Shown piece by piece: positions 36,028-43,849 of a stretch of DNA of 64,000 nt. The notes under the pieces were generated by a model, which made no database searches, had not been told where the DNA came from, and was given only the letters and a program-made list of their open reading frames with translations. Within the stretch, counting starts at the first letter, position 1; the number at the start of each line of letters is the position of its first letter. Both the position numbers and the translations under genes were made by a program. Where the stretch lies: NCBI GenBank assembly GCA_025200525.1, contig CM045759.1, positions 4,526,001 to 4,590,000 on the forward strand, given 5' to 3'. The stretch comes from Camellia lanceoleosa. Lineage: Eukaryota; Streptophyta; Magnoliopsida; Ericales; Theaceae.

Positions 36028-38967
36028 ATACTATTATATAAGTCTAGCCTTTTTCTTAATGTCACTTATCCTTATTTTTCTATTTAAAATATAAAATAAA
36101 TATAAAAAAATATATACACAAGACTTGAAATCTGGACTTTGAGTATATAAAGTGAACAAGTTAATTGGTGTCCTCAAATTTCTTCTCTCATTTTTCCAAG
36201 TATCCTTTTTCTATTTAAGAAACTTAAGGGGCATTTAGAATAATCTAAACAAGTATGTTTTTTGATTTTTTACTGAAAAAAATGTGAAATAAGAGTTAAT
36301 GAGTTTAAAATGATGTGATAGAGAGATGATGTGACCAAAATAAGATGATTGTAACTCAAATAAGATAATGTGCTATTTTAGCACATGTCAAATACCCCCT
36401 TATATAAAGGGGAGGGGATAAGACTTCAACCTTAAACAAAGGGTTTTATGAAGAAGACTTTCACCACTTGACTATTACATAACATACATTAAATATATAT
36501 ATATGTATATTTTATTTATTTGAATTACACACGCATTGTATCTACCAATCGCTAGTTATTATCTATATTATCTATACTATTATATAAAGTAAACATGTCT
36601 TTTAGTGTCCCGAATACTTTGCTTGTCCTCATTCCACACGGCACATGATTTTTTCTATTTAAAAAAAAAAATTAGATAGCTAACAAGACCTTACTCTAGG
36701 GGAATGAAACTTTTATCACTTGAACCCCACACAAATTATGATACTATATTTTTTTATTATTTTGTTTTATTTTTACTCACTTGAATTGCATACACATTGC
36801 CAGGGCCGGCCTGAGATTTAGGGAGCCTAAGGCGAACTTTGAAAATAGGAGCCCCTCTTACATTGAAAAAAAAATATATTATGAATAAAACGATAAGTTA
36901 TAACTTTTTTATTTGTTTGTAGCCACAAAAAAATTTACTTGCACATATAATCATTAAAATTATAAACAAAACAATTTAATGAAACAAAATTAGGGCAAAA
37001 AAATTAGGAAAAAATTATTCAATTAAAACTGATAAAAACCTAGGTAAAAAAATTTGGGTAAAATTATTTATTCTACTAAAATCTAATAGATAAAAAAGGT
37101 TAAAAAAAAAAAAATAGGGCCCATATATTTTATGTATTGTTTTTCTTGGGCCCGAACATTTATATATATATATATATATATTTTCATTTTAATAAATATA
37201 AGCAAAAAAACTGTACTTATAAATAAATATGGACTAAACCATACATGGACCCAATAAAATATTTTGGGCCCCTTTAAATTGATCCTAAAACCAAAAAAAA
37301 AAAACATTGAGCCTATAATATTTTACCAAATTTGGAGGCCCTATTTTTAGGCCAAAATTTTGAGGCCTAAGGCCCAGGCCTTACTGGCCTTAGGCCAGGG
37401 CCGGCCCTGCACATTGCTCGAATTGCTTGTAAATTTTTTGCAAAGTTAATTTTAGTTTGTCGATTACACAATGCACTTAGATATAATCATAACATTTTCC
37501 TCCCAAATGAAAGAGTGAAGTCCATGCTTAGGAGAGTCTTGGAATTATTAGCTAATGGACGAGAAGTACTAGTTAATTAAACATACATTGATTCAGTTAT
37601 ATCTTTTTTTCGTACTGCTTTTTTATTTTTATTTATTTTTTTATTTTTTATAGTTGTACACTCATTGATTCTATTATAAGTTACCATATCGACGATTTTT
37701 GCAATTGCAGTGCCTCCCATTAAACACATACAACACATACGAGAACAAAAATTGAAGCACAATCAAGCACTCAAACTAGTCAAATACTTATGTGAGCAAG
37801 TCAGATCTTTAGAAGACTTGAAAGCTTATAGATCACTTGCTAAAGTTCCACTCCTTGAAGCAGCAAAGTTAGGGATTCACGAGATAATAGAAGAGATTGT
37901 GAATTCGTTTCCTAGAGCAATTACTGCTCATGACTCAGAAAATGGAAACATATTTCAACTCGCAGTTATAAAGCGCCATGAAAATGTTTTCAACCTCTTG
38001 TATCAAATGGGTGAGTATAAACAATATATCACACGATTCGGAGACGATAAGGGGAACACACTGCTACACTTGGTTGGAAAACAAGCACCTATAGAGAAAC
38101 TCAATGTTGTTCCTGGTGCAGCTCTGCAGATGCAGCGTGAGTTACAATGGTTCAAGGTAATACAATACTTCTTTCTATTCCAAGGACTAATTACTGATGT
38201 ATGTAAGTGATGTTTGTGTGTAAGCATCTGCATTTCTTTTGCATAAGTATGTGTAGTTTCAAATTAAGATCAAACAATAATTTTTCAAAATTTAGTCTTA
38301 AAAATGTCAAATACATTGATCCATTATTTCAAAATGTTTGGCTATTGTACAGGAAGTGGAGAAGTTTGTGGACCCAAGTTATATAGAAAAGCAAAATGAC
38401 GATGGAGAAACTCCTTCAACAGTTTTCACCAATAACCACAAGGATTTAGTAGTTGAAGGAGAGAAATGGATGAAAGACCGAGCGACCTCATGCACAATTG
38501 CAGCAACACTCATTACTACTATAGTATTTGCTGCTGCAATAACTGTTCCAGGTGGGAACAATAACACAAGTGGACTTCCAATTTTCTCCACAGAAAAAGC
38601 ATTTATCCTTTTTGTAATTTCGGATGCAACTGCTCTATTCATGTCCACCACGTCTATTCTGATATTCTTGTCCATCCTCACTTCGCGATATGCTCAAGAC
38701 GATTTTCTCTATGTTCTTCCCCATAGGCTGATTATTGGCTTTGTTACATTGTTCCTCTCCATAACAACCATGATTGTAGCCTTTAGCTTGACAATCTGTC
38801 TTATGTTGGGTGACAAGGACAGCTGGCTACTTAGTTTAGTTGTTACATCAGCATGTTTACCAATTTCTTCTTTCATGCTCCTACAGTTCCCCCTCCTTGT
38901 GGATCTCATGTCTTCAACATATGGACCTGGCATTTTCGGCAAGCAAAGTAATCGGTCTTTTTATTAA
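12139..38967 (+). CDS. Ankyrin-repeat PGG-domain membrane protein (ACD6/ITN1-like), 7 exons, 687 aa
   Basis: Joined exons: 12139-12337, 15329-15487, 30783-31145, 32613-32759, 35588-35722, 37711-38156, 38353-38967. All introns are GT-AG and every junction keeps frame (phases 1,1,1,1,1,0), giving 2,064 nt without a stop. Residues 1-66 are acidic/Gly-rich. From about 70 to 290 there are ankyrin repeats ([60 protein letters not shown]). A second ankyrin block is at about 365-460 ([30 protein letters not shown]). The PGG domain follows ([18 protein letters not shown] at 549-551) with four predicted membrane helices (about 530-548, 567-592, 609-633, 642-666). Family members in plants act in the plasma membrane or ER in salicylate-linked immunity and cell death or salt response. 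Which role applies here cannot be told. Exon 1 is the least certain. Confidence 0.85.
12338..15328 (+). other. Intron 1 of the ankyrin/PGG gene (2,991 bp)
   Basis: AT-rich. It holds a CT/TA microsatellite (12676-12702), a 42-bp A run (13025-13066), a second A run (13551-13574), and a degraded relative (about 13215-13440) of the GGCCTCGTTTGG-ended MITE at 30 kb. A second copy of the gene's TATA box and leader is at 14976-15040. No exon-like frame was seen. Confidence 0.6.
14976..15040 (+). promoter_or_regulatory. Duplicate TATA box and leader inside intron 1
   Basis: CTATATATAG at 14975-14984 is followed by GAAAACTCTTCC and CCCCAAAGAGAAGTGA. These match the leader at 12058-12115 (about 75% by eye, including small indels). 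The equivalent of the start codon is lost: the aligned position reads ACTG. The copy lies 290 bases before exon 2. It could drive a shorter transcript but has no obvious ATG before exon 2 apart from a 4-codon frame near 15074. Confidence 0.5.
15329..15487 (+). CDS. Ankyrin/PGG gene exon 2
   Basis: The acceptor is ATTTCCAG and the donor ACAG|GTGTCG. It encodes [28 protein letters not shown] and [12 protein letters not shown], the first ankyrin repeat and start of the second, highly typical of this family. The split Gly codons at both ends fit exons 1 and 3. Confidence 0.9.
15640..16470. repeat. ~830-bp foldback (two ~400-bp inverted arms) in intron 2
   Basis: The left arm (about 15650-16045) and right arm (about 16070-16465) are inverted copies. 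Examples are GTGTTTGGATGATAATCATG (left) against CATGATTATCATCCAAACAT (right), AAAATATAAACTAATTTGAC against GTCAAATTAGTTTATATTTT, and TGTCATTTTGATCC against GGACCAAAATGACA. The outer right end GTGTAATTCGCCC resembles the GGGTAAATTACAC ends of the MULE-like element at 52 kb. Arms this long could form a hairpin in the unspliced transcript. Probably a foldback MULE. Confidence 0.8.
16650..16885 (+). mobile_element. Possible LINE 3' end with A-rich tail
   Basis: Sequence ending ATCAATAAATCTTTATTTTG followed by CTGATC and a ~23-bp A-rich tail. The tail junction (GCTGATCAA then A run) matches the 3' end of the large LINE at about 25290-25305, suggesting a separate 5'-truncated copy of the same LINE family. 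Confidence 0.55.
17277..18584 (+). pseudogene. LINE ORF1: RRM-containing nucleic-acid-binding protein (broken)
   Basis: 17277-17864 encodes an RRM ([34 protein letters not shown]1-like RFGFVRFD), the usual N-terminus of plant L1 ORF1. A stop ends this frame at about 17862. It resumes at 17994-18584 with [18 protein letters not shown] and [16 protein letters not shown], the conserved DUF4283-neighbour region. The frame is then acidic and decays. ORF1 proteins bind element RNA; this copy cannot be made whole. Confidence 0.75.
19255..21082 (+). pseudogene. LINE AP endonuclease domain, split by an hAT insertion
   Basis: ATG at 19255 gives [14 protein letters not shown], then an in-frame TGA. The frame continues as [32 protein letters not shown] and [15 protein letters not shown]. 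It is interrupted after [10 protein letters not shown] at 19870 and continues directly beyond the insertion at 20983 as [20 protein letters not shown], with the SDHYPI catalytic motif. These are the signature motifs of exo-endo-phosphatase domains of L1 elements. Further stops follow. Confidence 0.85.
19871..20982. mobile_element. 1,112-bp hAT-like element inside the LINE endonuclease
   Basis: The left end is TAGGGGTGTGTATGGG and the right end ...GAACAGCCCTA, short inverted ends typical of plant hAT elements. It is flanked by a degenerate 8-bp duplication (GTTACAGG at 19863-19870, CTTGCAGG at 20983-20990; 6 of 8 match). Removing it with one flank rejoins the LINE reading frame exactly, which confirms the boundaries. 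It contains a GA microsatellite (20359-20404) and no transposase. Confidence 0.8.
21083..24051 (+). pseudogene. LINE reverse transcriptase and zf-RVT region (many stops)
   Basis: Recognisable blocks: 21378-21593 ([19 protein letters not shown]), 21781-22176 ([57 protein letters not shown]), 22186-22659 ([15 protein letters not shown], then TFANDTTLF, where the catalytic FADD motif has become FAND). From 22680 to 23490 [19 protein letters not shown] and [13 protein letters not shown] are read between stops. 23491-24051 gives the zf-RVT region ([35 protein letters not shown]) and the C-terminal tail ([20 protein letters not shown]). Loss of a catalytic Asp and over ten stops mean it is inactive. 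Confidence 0.85.
24098..24755. mobile_element. 658-bp hAT-like element in the LINE 3' region
   Basis: Perfect 8-bp target duplication GGGGAAGG at 24090-24097 and 24756-24763. The ends TAGGGGTGAGCATGG (left) and, outwards, TATGGCTGAGCAAGG (right) are imperfect inverted repeats. Inside, many GGATTGG/CCAATCC blocks make the two halves partly self-complementary. No coding capacity. Confidence 0.85.
24985..25237. mobile_element. 253-bp hAT-like MITE (AAGCTTATAAGCT-rich)
   Basis: Direct flanks CATATA at 24979-24984 and 25238-25243. The ends GTGCCTGCTTGG and, outwards, GCCCTGTTTGG are inverted. The interior is made of repeated AGCTTATAAGCT-type palindromes, so the whole element can fold. It sits in the LINE 3' untranslated region. 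Confidence 0.75.
25306..25870. repeat. Foldback of GTAACACT/AGTGTTAC motifs, split from 16890-17140 by the LINE
   Basis: 25307-25450 carries GTAACACTCTAATGTAAC-type motifs, and 25565-25760 carries the reverse, GTTACATTGGAGTGTTAC, repeated three times with GAAGTTTTTTTTGGAG spacers. TGAAATTATACATTTG and GAAGAATC blocks occur on both sides. 16890-17140 has the same motifs, so the LINE appears to have landed in this older foldback. Class unknown. Confidence 0.6.
25871..27079 (-). mobile_element. AT-rich Helitron-family-like sequence (minus orientation), no gene
   Basis: About 26100-26560 is the reverse of the family seen at 42780-43130 and 44780-45700 (TTATTTTGATAATTTTAGTT, ATAATAATTTTATGTGATA and neighbouring blocks). 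Those copies end in Helitron-like 3' termini. No terminus was identified here. 26560-27079 is plain AT-rich sequence. Confidence 0.45.
27080..28006. mobile_element. TIR element filled with GGT/CCA minisatellite, copy 1
   Basis: The outer ends read TGTTTGGTAACGTTTACG on the left and, outwards on the right, GGTGCCGTTTGATAAC with ATTTACGTTTTCAG. The inner flanks also pair (ATATTTACAAAAATTTTA). Between them 27241-27815 is a degenerate GGTGGTGGGTGG/GGCAGGTGG array. The same element, with the same flanks and a different-length array, is at 49155-50166. Long open frames in the array are a by-product of trinucleotide periodicity. Confidence 0.8.
28007..30007. other. Intron 2 remainder: TATC microsatellite, ~130-bp imperfect tandem repeats, AT-rich DNA
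   Basis: 28046-28072 is a TATC/TCTA run. At 28210-28620 a ~130-bp unit (CCATATCCATC, CACAATAATAT, TCTCAATTTAATATCA, CCCACAACT) is repeated three times. At 28870-29460 two to three copies of a unit with CATCTTTTCATCTT and TATATGCATTTTTTCA follow. The rest is AT-rich. No exon-like frame was seen. Confidence 0.55.
30008..30237. mobile_element. 230-bp MITE with perfect GGCCTCGTTTGG ends
   Basis: GGCCTCGTTTGG at 30008-30019 and CCAAACGAGGCC at 30226-30237 are perfect inverted repeats, extended by TTA/TAA flanks. The interior consists of AAAAAGTC/GACTTTTT-type complementary blocks. Degraded relatives are at about 13215-13440 and 9353-9490. PIF/Harbinger-like or mariner-like; the flank does not decide. 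Confidence 0.8.
30783..31145 (+). CDS. Ankyrin/PGG gene exon 3
   Basis: The acceptor is TTTACAATCAG and the donor CTATG|GTGAGT. It encodes [54 protein letters not shown] and the start of ASGFYD. These are consecutive ankyrin repeats in the order usual for ACD6/ITN1-like proteins. It follows a 15.3-kb intron; correct phase on both sides supports the join. Confidence 0.9.
31228..31543. mobile_element. Possible MITE in intron 3
   Basis: Ends ATGGTTCTAAATTGC and, outwards, ATAGTTCTAAAAAACC. The interior is GC-richer than the intron and full of GGTAT/CGGTAC-type motifs (GTATCGGTATTGG, GGTACGTATCG). No target duplication was recognised. Confidence 0.45.
32208..32365. mobile_element. ~158-bp MITE in intron 3
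   Basis: Left GTGTGTTTGATTGAGG and, outwards, right CTGTGTTTGGTTGAGA are inverted ends, followed by matching GGATTTG/CAAATCC blocks. Related sequence is at about 40330-40465 and, more degraded, near 13790-13950. Confidence 0.6.
32613..32759 (+). CDS. Ankyrin/PGG gene exon 4
   Basis: The acceptor is AAATTATACAG and the donor ATTATT|GTAAGT. It encodes [31 protein letters not shown] and WQSIIYY, matching the family's segment between the two ankyrin blocks. Phase agrees with both neighbours. Confidence 0.85.
32760..35587 (+). other. Intron 4 (2,828 bp) with inverted-repeat-rich and simple-repeat DNA
   Basis: 33290-34040 holds a block with CTTAAACTATTAAGA/AGTTTAGGG-like ends and a cluster of short repeats (TCACTAAAA and AGTGAC) at 33407-33700. 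TA and T microsatellites are at 33105-33130 and 34510-34527. The rest is AT-rich without visible genes. Confidence 0.55.
33407..33700. repeat. Tandem/inverted TCACTAAAA...AGTGAC repeats
   Basis: About five copies of a 55-60-bp unit containing GTCACTAAAACTTA, AATTAGTGAC and a T-rich spacer. Repeats of this kind occur in the subterminal regions of plant CACTA elements. No CACTA terminus was identified here, so the assignment is tentative. Confidence 0.5.
35588..35722 (+). CDS. Ankyrin/PGG gene exon 5
   Basis: Acceptor TCTTAAAG, donor TTTTCTG|GTTTGT. It encodes [19 protein letters not shown] and [15 protein letters not shown], a charged linker between the two ankyrin blocks. Its sequence is less conserved in the family. 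Support is the frame and phase on both sides. Confidence 0.75.
36019..36555 (+). mobile_element. Possible small Helitron in intron 5
   Basis: Starts near ACTATACTATTATATAAG and ends CCAATCGCTAG followed by T, preceded by CACACGCATTGTATC. A second similar 5' end (TCTATACTATTATATAAAG) starts at about 36573. The end types fit plant Helitrons, but the hairpin is weak and the exact 5' base is unsure. An uninterrupted (TTA)n run is at 35998-36022. Confidence 0.35.
36801..37409. mobile_element. 609-bp hAT-like element in intron 5, perfect 8-bp target duplication
   Basis: CACATTGC at 36793-36800 and 37410-37417. The ends CAGGGCCGGCCTGAG and, outwards, CAGGGCCGGCCCTGG are inverted. The interior is AT-rich with repeated GGGCCC and AGGCC motifs and no transposase. 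Non-autonomous. Confidence 0.85.
37711..38156 (+). CDS. Ankyrin/PGG gene exon 6
   Basis: Acceptor TTGCAATTGCAG, donor TTCAAG|GTAATA. It encodes [79 protein letters not shown] and [16 protein letters not shown]. This is the classic second ankyrin block before the PGG domain. Confidence 0.95.
38353..38967 (+). CDS. Ankyrin/PGG gene exon 7 (PGG domain and four membrane helices)
   Basis: The acceptor is TATTGTACAG. 204 codons: [38 protein letters not shown], the PGG motif, four hydrophobic helices and a short C-terminal tail ending [10 protein letters not shown] before TAA. A truncated, mutated copy of the start of this exon is at about 9555-9645. Confidence 0.95.
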   Translation, partial: EVEKFVDPSYIEKQNDDGETPSTVFTNNHKDLVVEGEKWMKDRATSCTIAATLITTIVFAAAITVPGGNNNTSGLPIFSTEKAFILFVISDATALFMSTTSILIFLSILTSRYAQDDFLYVLPHRLIIGFVTLFLSITTMIVAFSLTICLMLGDKDSWLLSLVVTSACLPISSFMLLQFPLLVDLMSSTYGPGIFGKQSNRSFY

Positions 38968-39026
38968 GATCAACAACAAGATGAAGAATTCCAAGCATTT
39001 ATCATCTAGTTTCATCCATTGTAACC

Positions 39027-39067
39027 AATAAATGGATTATTGTCTCTAAGTTTTCTTCTGTAATAAA
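39027..39067 (+). terminator. Polyadenylation signals of the ankyrin/PGG gene
   Basis: AATAAA at 39027-39032 and again at 39062-39067, 60 and 95 bases after the stop codon. Usual positions for plant near-upstream elements; inferred. Confidence 0.5.
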
Positions 39068-39099
39068 AACATGTTGCAATGTTCAACATGAAAAATTGT

Positions 39100-39699
39100 G
39101 TGACAAATGAAAGTAAGATATACAAGTGCAATGGGTTTTGGAAAAACGTTTGTTTTGATTTAGATTTTGAAAAAGATTAAGAATTGCCACTTGGTTTTAG
39201 GGTAAATCAAGGAACCAAAATGTTTGACTCCAAAATAAGGCATGGTCTAACTTCACTAAAGACTAGGTCTTTGCAGGCTAAGGTACAAAATCAATTATGA
39301 CTCTGTTAACCCTCTGTTTTGTATGGCTTCTCTCTCCTTCCAACATATATAACTCTGTTAACATGTGTCCCTTAATTCGGTCTGACCACGGCGATGAAGC
39401 CGAAACACAGATTAAGGTGTGCAGCAAGGTGGCGAGGACAACCACGAAGTCGGAAGGTGGGGGATATGGCAGATGAGTTGTGAATCGTGTAAGTGCAAAA
39501 AGGTGGGTTAACGGAGTTAAAATTGATAGTAAAGAGTGAACATGTGTCAGCATAAGGGGATGGGGACAGGGAATTGGAACAGGCTTTTGGAACAGGGACC
39601 TGAAGCCTTGATTTGGAATGCATGAATGACAATTATGGAAAGCCATACAAATATAAATGAAGCTAATATAAACTAAGTAGTGGAATAGGGATACTACTC
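39100..39699. other. Intergenic, no gene recognised
   Basis: Moderately GC-rich for this window. A 199-codon open frame on the minus strand (39278-39877) overlaps the copia remnant and has no recognisable domain. Confidence 0.5.
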
Positions 39700-40100
39700 C
39701 GGGGAAGTGTAACTCAAGTTTGTGAAATCTCATGATCAAATTGTTAACATATTCACAAAGCCTCTCAAGTACGAAGACTTTACATAGTTTTGGACTTTGC
39801 TTGGCGTTACAAAAAATAAAGTTTAAAGAGGGGTGTTGAAATAATAAATATAATTTTAGTTGAGTTAATTTACACATTTTTCTAGAAGTATATATTTATG
39901 TTTTGTTCATTATTTTTGGGGTTCATGTATTTCTAGAGTGAATGTATTTAGGAAGATTCGTGTATGATTCATTGGATATAGAAATTGATTTATTTCTACG
40001 CTTGCCCATTGGAGCCTATAAACACCTAATGTAATCAGATTTTCTAATTGGAATCAAACATTCAGTGCCTAGAATTCCTCCTCTTTCAATCCTTCTAGCA
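39700..40100 (+). mobile_element. copia RNase H tail, polypurine tract and 3' LTR start
   Basis: Plus strand 39715-39780 encodes FVKSHDQIVNIFTKPLKYEDF, the end of a copia RNase H. It is followed by a stop, the purine tract AAAGAGGGG (39825-39833) and an LTR start TGTTGAAATAATAAAT at 39834. The LTR has a TATA-like CCTATAAACACC near 40016. Its right end was not found. The element body upstream is missing or unrecognisable. Confidence 0.7.
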
Positions 40101-41609
40101 CTTGTAGAGTCCATGGTGTTCCAGAGGAATAAATCCCTGTCAGGCATTAAATCAAACTGTTTGTGAGGATCAGAACATGGATTCATGTGAGGACTGAAAG
40201 AGAAGAACAAGAATTCAAAACGTAGTTGACAGGGAGGGAGTGGTAGTTAGTATGGAAGTGAGATGGGACATACAAAATGGGCTTAAGTTTTCTAAGGACA
40301 GTGAGGAAGGAAGTGGCTAACATCAACTTCACATCCCTTTGATAAGAGATAGCAATTGGGTTTGGGATATCACTTTTTGGTACATTTTACTTAGTTTCAC
40401 ACTCCTTTTCTCTTTTCATTTCTCTTGCCAAATCTGTTTCCAAATCCCCCAACTAAATACAACATAAATGTTTTTTTCCCTATTGGTAGTATGGTTTCAG
40501 GAATTAGCAGGAATTAGCATTAGTTCAAAAAAGACCCACTCTAGCTGGGACTCCAACCAAAAGAACCATTAAAACAAAATTTAAAAAAAAAAAAAATTTG
40601 CCAAGTTTTATAATCACCTCCCTCTCCTCTTCAATAAAATTTAATGTAAATTATACTAATCTCCTTTGAAATTTAAAGAAAATATAATACACCTCACAAC
40701 TTTGACAAAATTACATTAAGTTTTCTTAAAATTTTAATTTATCTAACACTTGACTTCATTTTCAACAATAATTTGTCAGTTGTATAAATAAAAAAAATAA
40801 TATTGTCATTTTTTTTTTACAGAAAAGTATATACTTTACATTATTTATTTTTGTGTTTACATACCATCTGCATTAGTTTTAGTTCATTTAAAAAAAAGTC
40901 AACGTAATTATATCAAAATTATGGAACTTACTATATATATATATGTTAATCCTTAAGGGAGATTAATGTAATTCACCCTAAATTTCAAGTTAGCCTTTTC
41001 TGAAATTCAAATTTAAATGAGAGAATTTGTAAGGTATGTGAGGCCCATCGTAGATCCCATTTAGATGATCCTTACCGTTTATTGTGTAAGGTACTCAATG
41101 TTTAACATTCATAGAAAAAAAAATTAGTTTGATCCGATAATTGTAACCTTTTTATTTTATCACATTTGTTTTTTAAAAAATAGACAACAATATATTTTTT
41201 TAAAAATAGACTATTTATTTTTTTGGAGACAAGCACAATAAAATGAAAAAGATAAGAATATTAGATTGATTTAATTTTTTTCATAAATCATATTCACGGA
41301 GGGATTTTGCAAAATAAATGGTTTAAATAATCGAAATGAAACCTGTTGTGGTGCTCCATGGCCATCTCAAGTTCTCCCAAATTCATATCATATCATATGA
41401 AAAATATTATTAAAAGTTGTGTTTTTCTCATACTTAGGTGTCACATTATAATAGCTTACTTTTTTTCTAAAAAAGCCATGTTAGCATGTATTTTCTTAAT
41501 TCCATATAAAATTCTACACAAATTCAAACATAATTTAAATTATACTAACTTTACCTATTTTATATGAACTTTATTTGACAAATATTTTCTTTTCCATATA
41601 TTTTTCATT
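40101..41609. other. Intergenic AT-rich DNA with MITE fragments
   Basis: 40330-40465 resembles the MITE at 32208-32365. 40640-40980 has GTAAATTATACTAATC at its left and GATTAATGTAATTCACCC at its right, inverted ends of the GGGTAAATTACAC family. No gene seen. Confidence 0.5.
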
Positions 41610-42235
41610 AAGGGTGTTCGTAGTTCAGTTTTGGACGGTTTGCGGATCGGTTTAGACTCGTCCGCATGTATGCGGTTTGGAGAAAATTCAACCCGTAACC
41701 ACCCGCAGTGTGGGTTGCGATTTGTGCGGATAGGGTTTACGGATGTGTGGACAGTTTGCGGATTGAATTTTTTTTTTAATTTTTAGATTCAATATAATAT
41801 AAGATTGATTTCAATTCAAAAGTAATTAACAGATTTAATTTCCCCTCCATGAAGAAGTAGATTCAATTTCCTACAATGTTCATAGAGCAAACAAAAACAA
41901 ACAAAAACAAAAACATTCAAAAACCATGTTCTCTATAACATTTCTTTTGTATCATGAAATTAGGATTTGGTGTGTTGGCCAAAAATATGTAGGATAGGAT
42001 GAATGAAATCAACGGTTCAGGTTATTTTATTTTAAAAAAAATAAAAAATCTAAGTGCGGGCGGATTCTTGTGGGTGCGGATTAAACCTGCAACCCGCAAT
42101 TATGCCATATTCCAAGCCGCATCCACCCACATTGTGTCTGCAAAACCACCTATTTGTATGTGGATTGGTTCGGGTTGGACGAATTATGCTGTTCAGATAA
42201 CTCTATGCCCGGCTCTATTTTTCATGGTAAATTGA
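41610..42235. mobile_element. Degenerate hAT-like element rich in GCGGATT/GGTTTGCGG
   Basis: Left part TAAGGGTGTTCGTAGTTCAG followed by GGTTTGCGGATCGG and TGCGGTTTGG. The right part has GTGCGGATTAAACC, AACCCGCAATT and GGATTGGTTCGGG. This composition (reversed name-like GGATT/CCGAA blocks near both ends) is like the hAT elements at 19.9 and 24.1 kb, but no target duplication was found. Confidence 0.4.
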
Positions 42236-42299
42236 GATAATCTACAAACTCAATACCAATTTTGCGTTTCATATTTTTCTTCTTAATTCTTTTAAGGGT

Positions 42300-43273
42300 A
42301 TTACGATTTTTTTTTAAATGTTAAATTGCTATTTTTTTTTCTTCTTCCTTTTTATTTTCTTGTGCATTATTCTATATCCAATATCAATTCTATATTATTC
42401 TATATTATGGATTTGTTATTTAAATTTTATAGTGATTCTACATATGAAATTATACTTCATTTCCTACATTATTTTATATAATCACAACTCACAGGAAGAA
42501 AAACCTGCAAAACAATGATACTCTTGAGAAACCTCTAAAGTTTGGATTTAATGCTTGAGTTACTTTTTCAATTGTTGAATAGTAAGTTCTTTTATGTTTT
42601 GACATCATATTACAGATGATTAATCACTTCACACACTGAGATGTATCTATTATTTTGATGTTTTCATTATTTTTTTTTATTTATTTTTGGGTTTAGATGT
42701 TGTTATGTGATTCTTTCTTAGTTATTCGTTGTTGAATTTCTTTTATATAGTTGATATTTTAATTTAATTATGAGTGTTTATTTTATTATCTTATAATTAT
42801 ATATATATCATATAAAATCATTATATATAATAATTTTTATATAATTTTTATTTCAACATATTTTTATTTTCCAAATGAGTATAAAAGAAAATTAAATAGT
42901 TATAATTAATTTTAATTTTATGTTACTAATTCTTTTTCTAATTTAACTATTATTTTTAATATTAAAATAAGTATTTATTTACTATTTTATAATTTAATAT
43001 ATATCAAACAAAATTATTATATGATAATTACACTTTTATAATACGATAGAACTAAAATCATTAAAATACACAAATAATTTAACTAAAATTAATATATACA
43101 TATAAGTATTCTTTTAACAATTTTATAGAACGATAACGTTAATATTATTCAAATAAATAATTAAAATCATACTTTAATTAAAATTATTCTTTTATGACAC
43201 ACTTTTTACCATCAAATATTTTTTGAAAAATAAATAAATAAATAACACGTGCGTTGCACGGGTCAACTACTAG
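42300..43273 (+). mobile_element. Helitron-like 3' part ending CTAG
   Basis: Ends at 43273 with CACGTGCGTTGCACGGG (a CGTGC/GCACG stem-loop), CAACTACTAG, followed by T, as expected for a plant Helitron 3' terminus (hairpin, then CTRR inserted before T). The body at 42770-43200 is AT-rich and shared with 26.1-26.6 kb and 44.8-45.7 kb. The 5' end is not identified, so the start given is only a guess. Confidence 0.55.
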
Positions 43274-43315
43274 TATATATTATTAAAAGTAATGTTTGCT
43301 CTAAATTTTTCTCTC

Positions 43316-43336
43316 TCCTATGTGGCACATCTCTTC

Positions 43337-43369
<33 letters not shown>

Positions 43370-43384
43370 GGGGGGGGAGGGGAC
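43316..43384. repeat. T, GT and G simple repeats
   Basis: A T run, then GTGTGTGTGTG, then a G run within 70 bases. Confidence 0.8.
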
Positions 43385-43768
43385 TCACACACATGTGAGT
43401 TTGTATGAGTCTCACATCCATATGAGAGATTTGATAAAAAATTTGATAGATTATTTGGAGTTCATAGCATTTTCCTTTTTGTTTTTTTATTATAATACCA
43501 CATCAATATATCCTTTTACCAAAATTCTTTCTAAAATTTAATATTTAAAAGATTTTTACTTGATCTAAATTACCCATAAACAAAATCTAATAGAATTATA
43601 CATACTAAAAATACTTTACCAATTAATTTTAGGGAGACTTATTTATAAGTCCTTTTTCAGAATCTTATACTAGGCTAAGTCTTGTGTAATTTCTTATAGA
43701 GTCTTAAGTCCTATTTTCATAAGAATGTATTTCACAAGATCCTAATCTTTTTACCCCCCATTTTCACA

Positions 43769-43849
43769 CCAGAAATTGAGGAAGCAGTAGAGAACGATTG
43801 TGAGAACAATGTATCCGAATTCTCTCGGAAGCAATTCAACTCCGGCCAT
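43769..43849 (-). pseudogene. Captured first exon of a microsomal glutathione S-transferase 3-like gene
   Basis: Minus strand ATG at 43849 gives MAGVELLPREFGYIV followed by LTIVLYCFLNFW, the N-terminus and first membrane helix of plant MGST3 (MAPEG family), as recalled from the family. After FLNFW the sequence GTGTGA resembles a splice donor, so exactly one exon plus its 5' leader seems to have been captured. The rest of the protein is absent. Known: MGST3 is a small ER membrane enzyme with glutathione transferase/peroxidase activity. This fragment cannot make it. It lies inside the Pack-MULE. Confidence 0.75.

Noticed and set aside
36793..37417. Open frames around 37083-37307
   Set aside because: They are within the non-coding hAT element and its TA microsatellite; no domain.
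39278..39877. 199-codon minus-strand frame
   Set aside because: Overlaps a copia RNase H tail read on the plus strand; no recognisable domain of its own.
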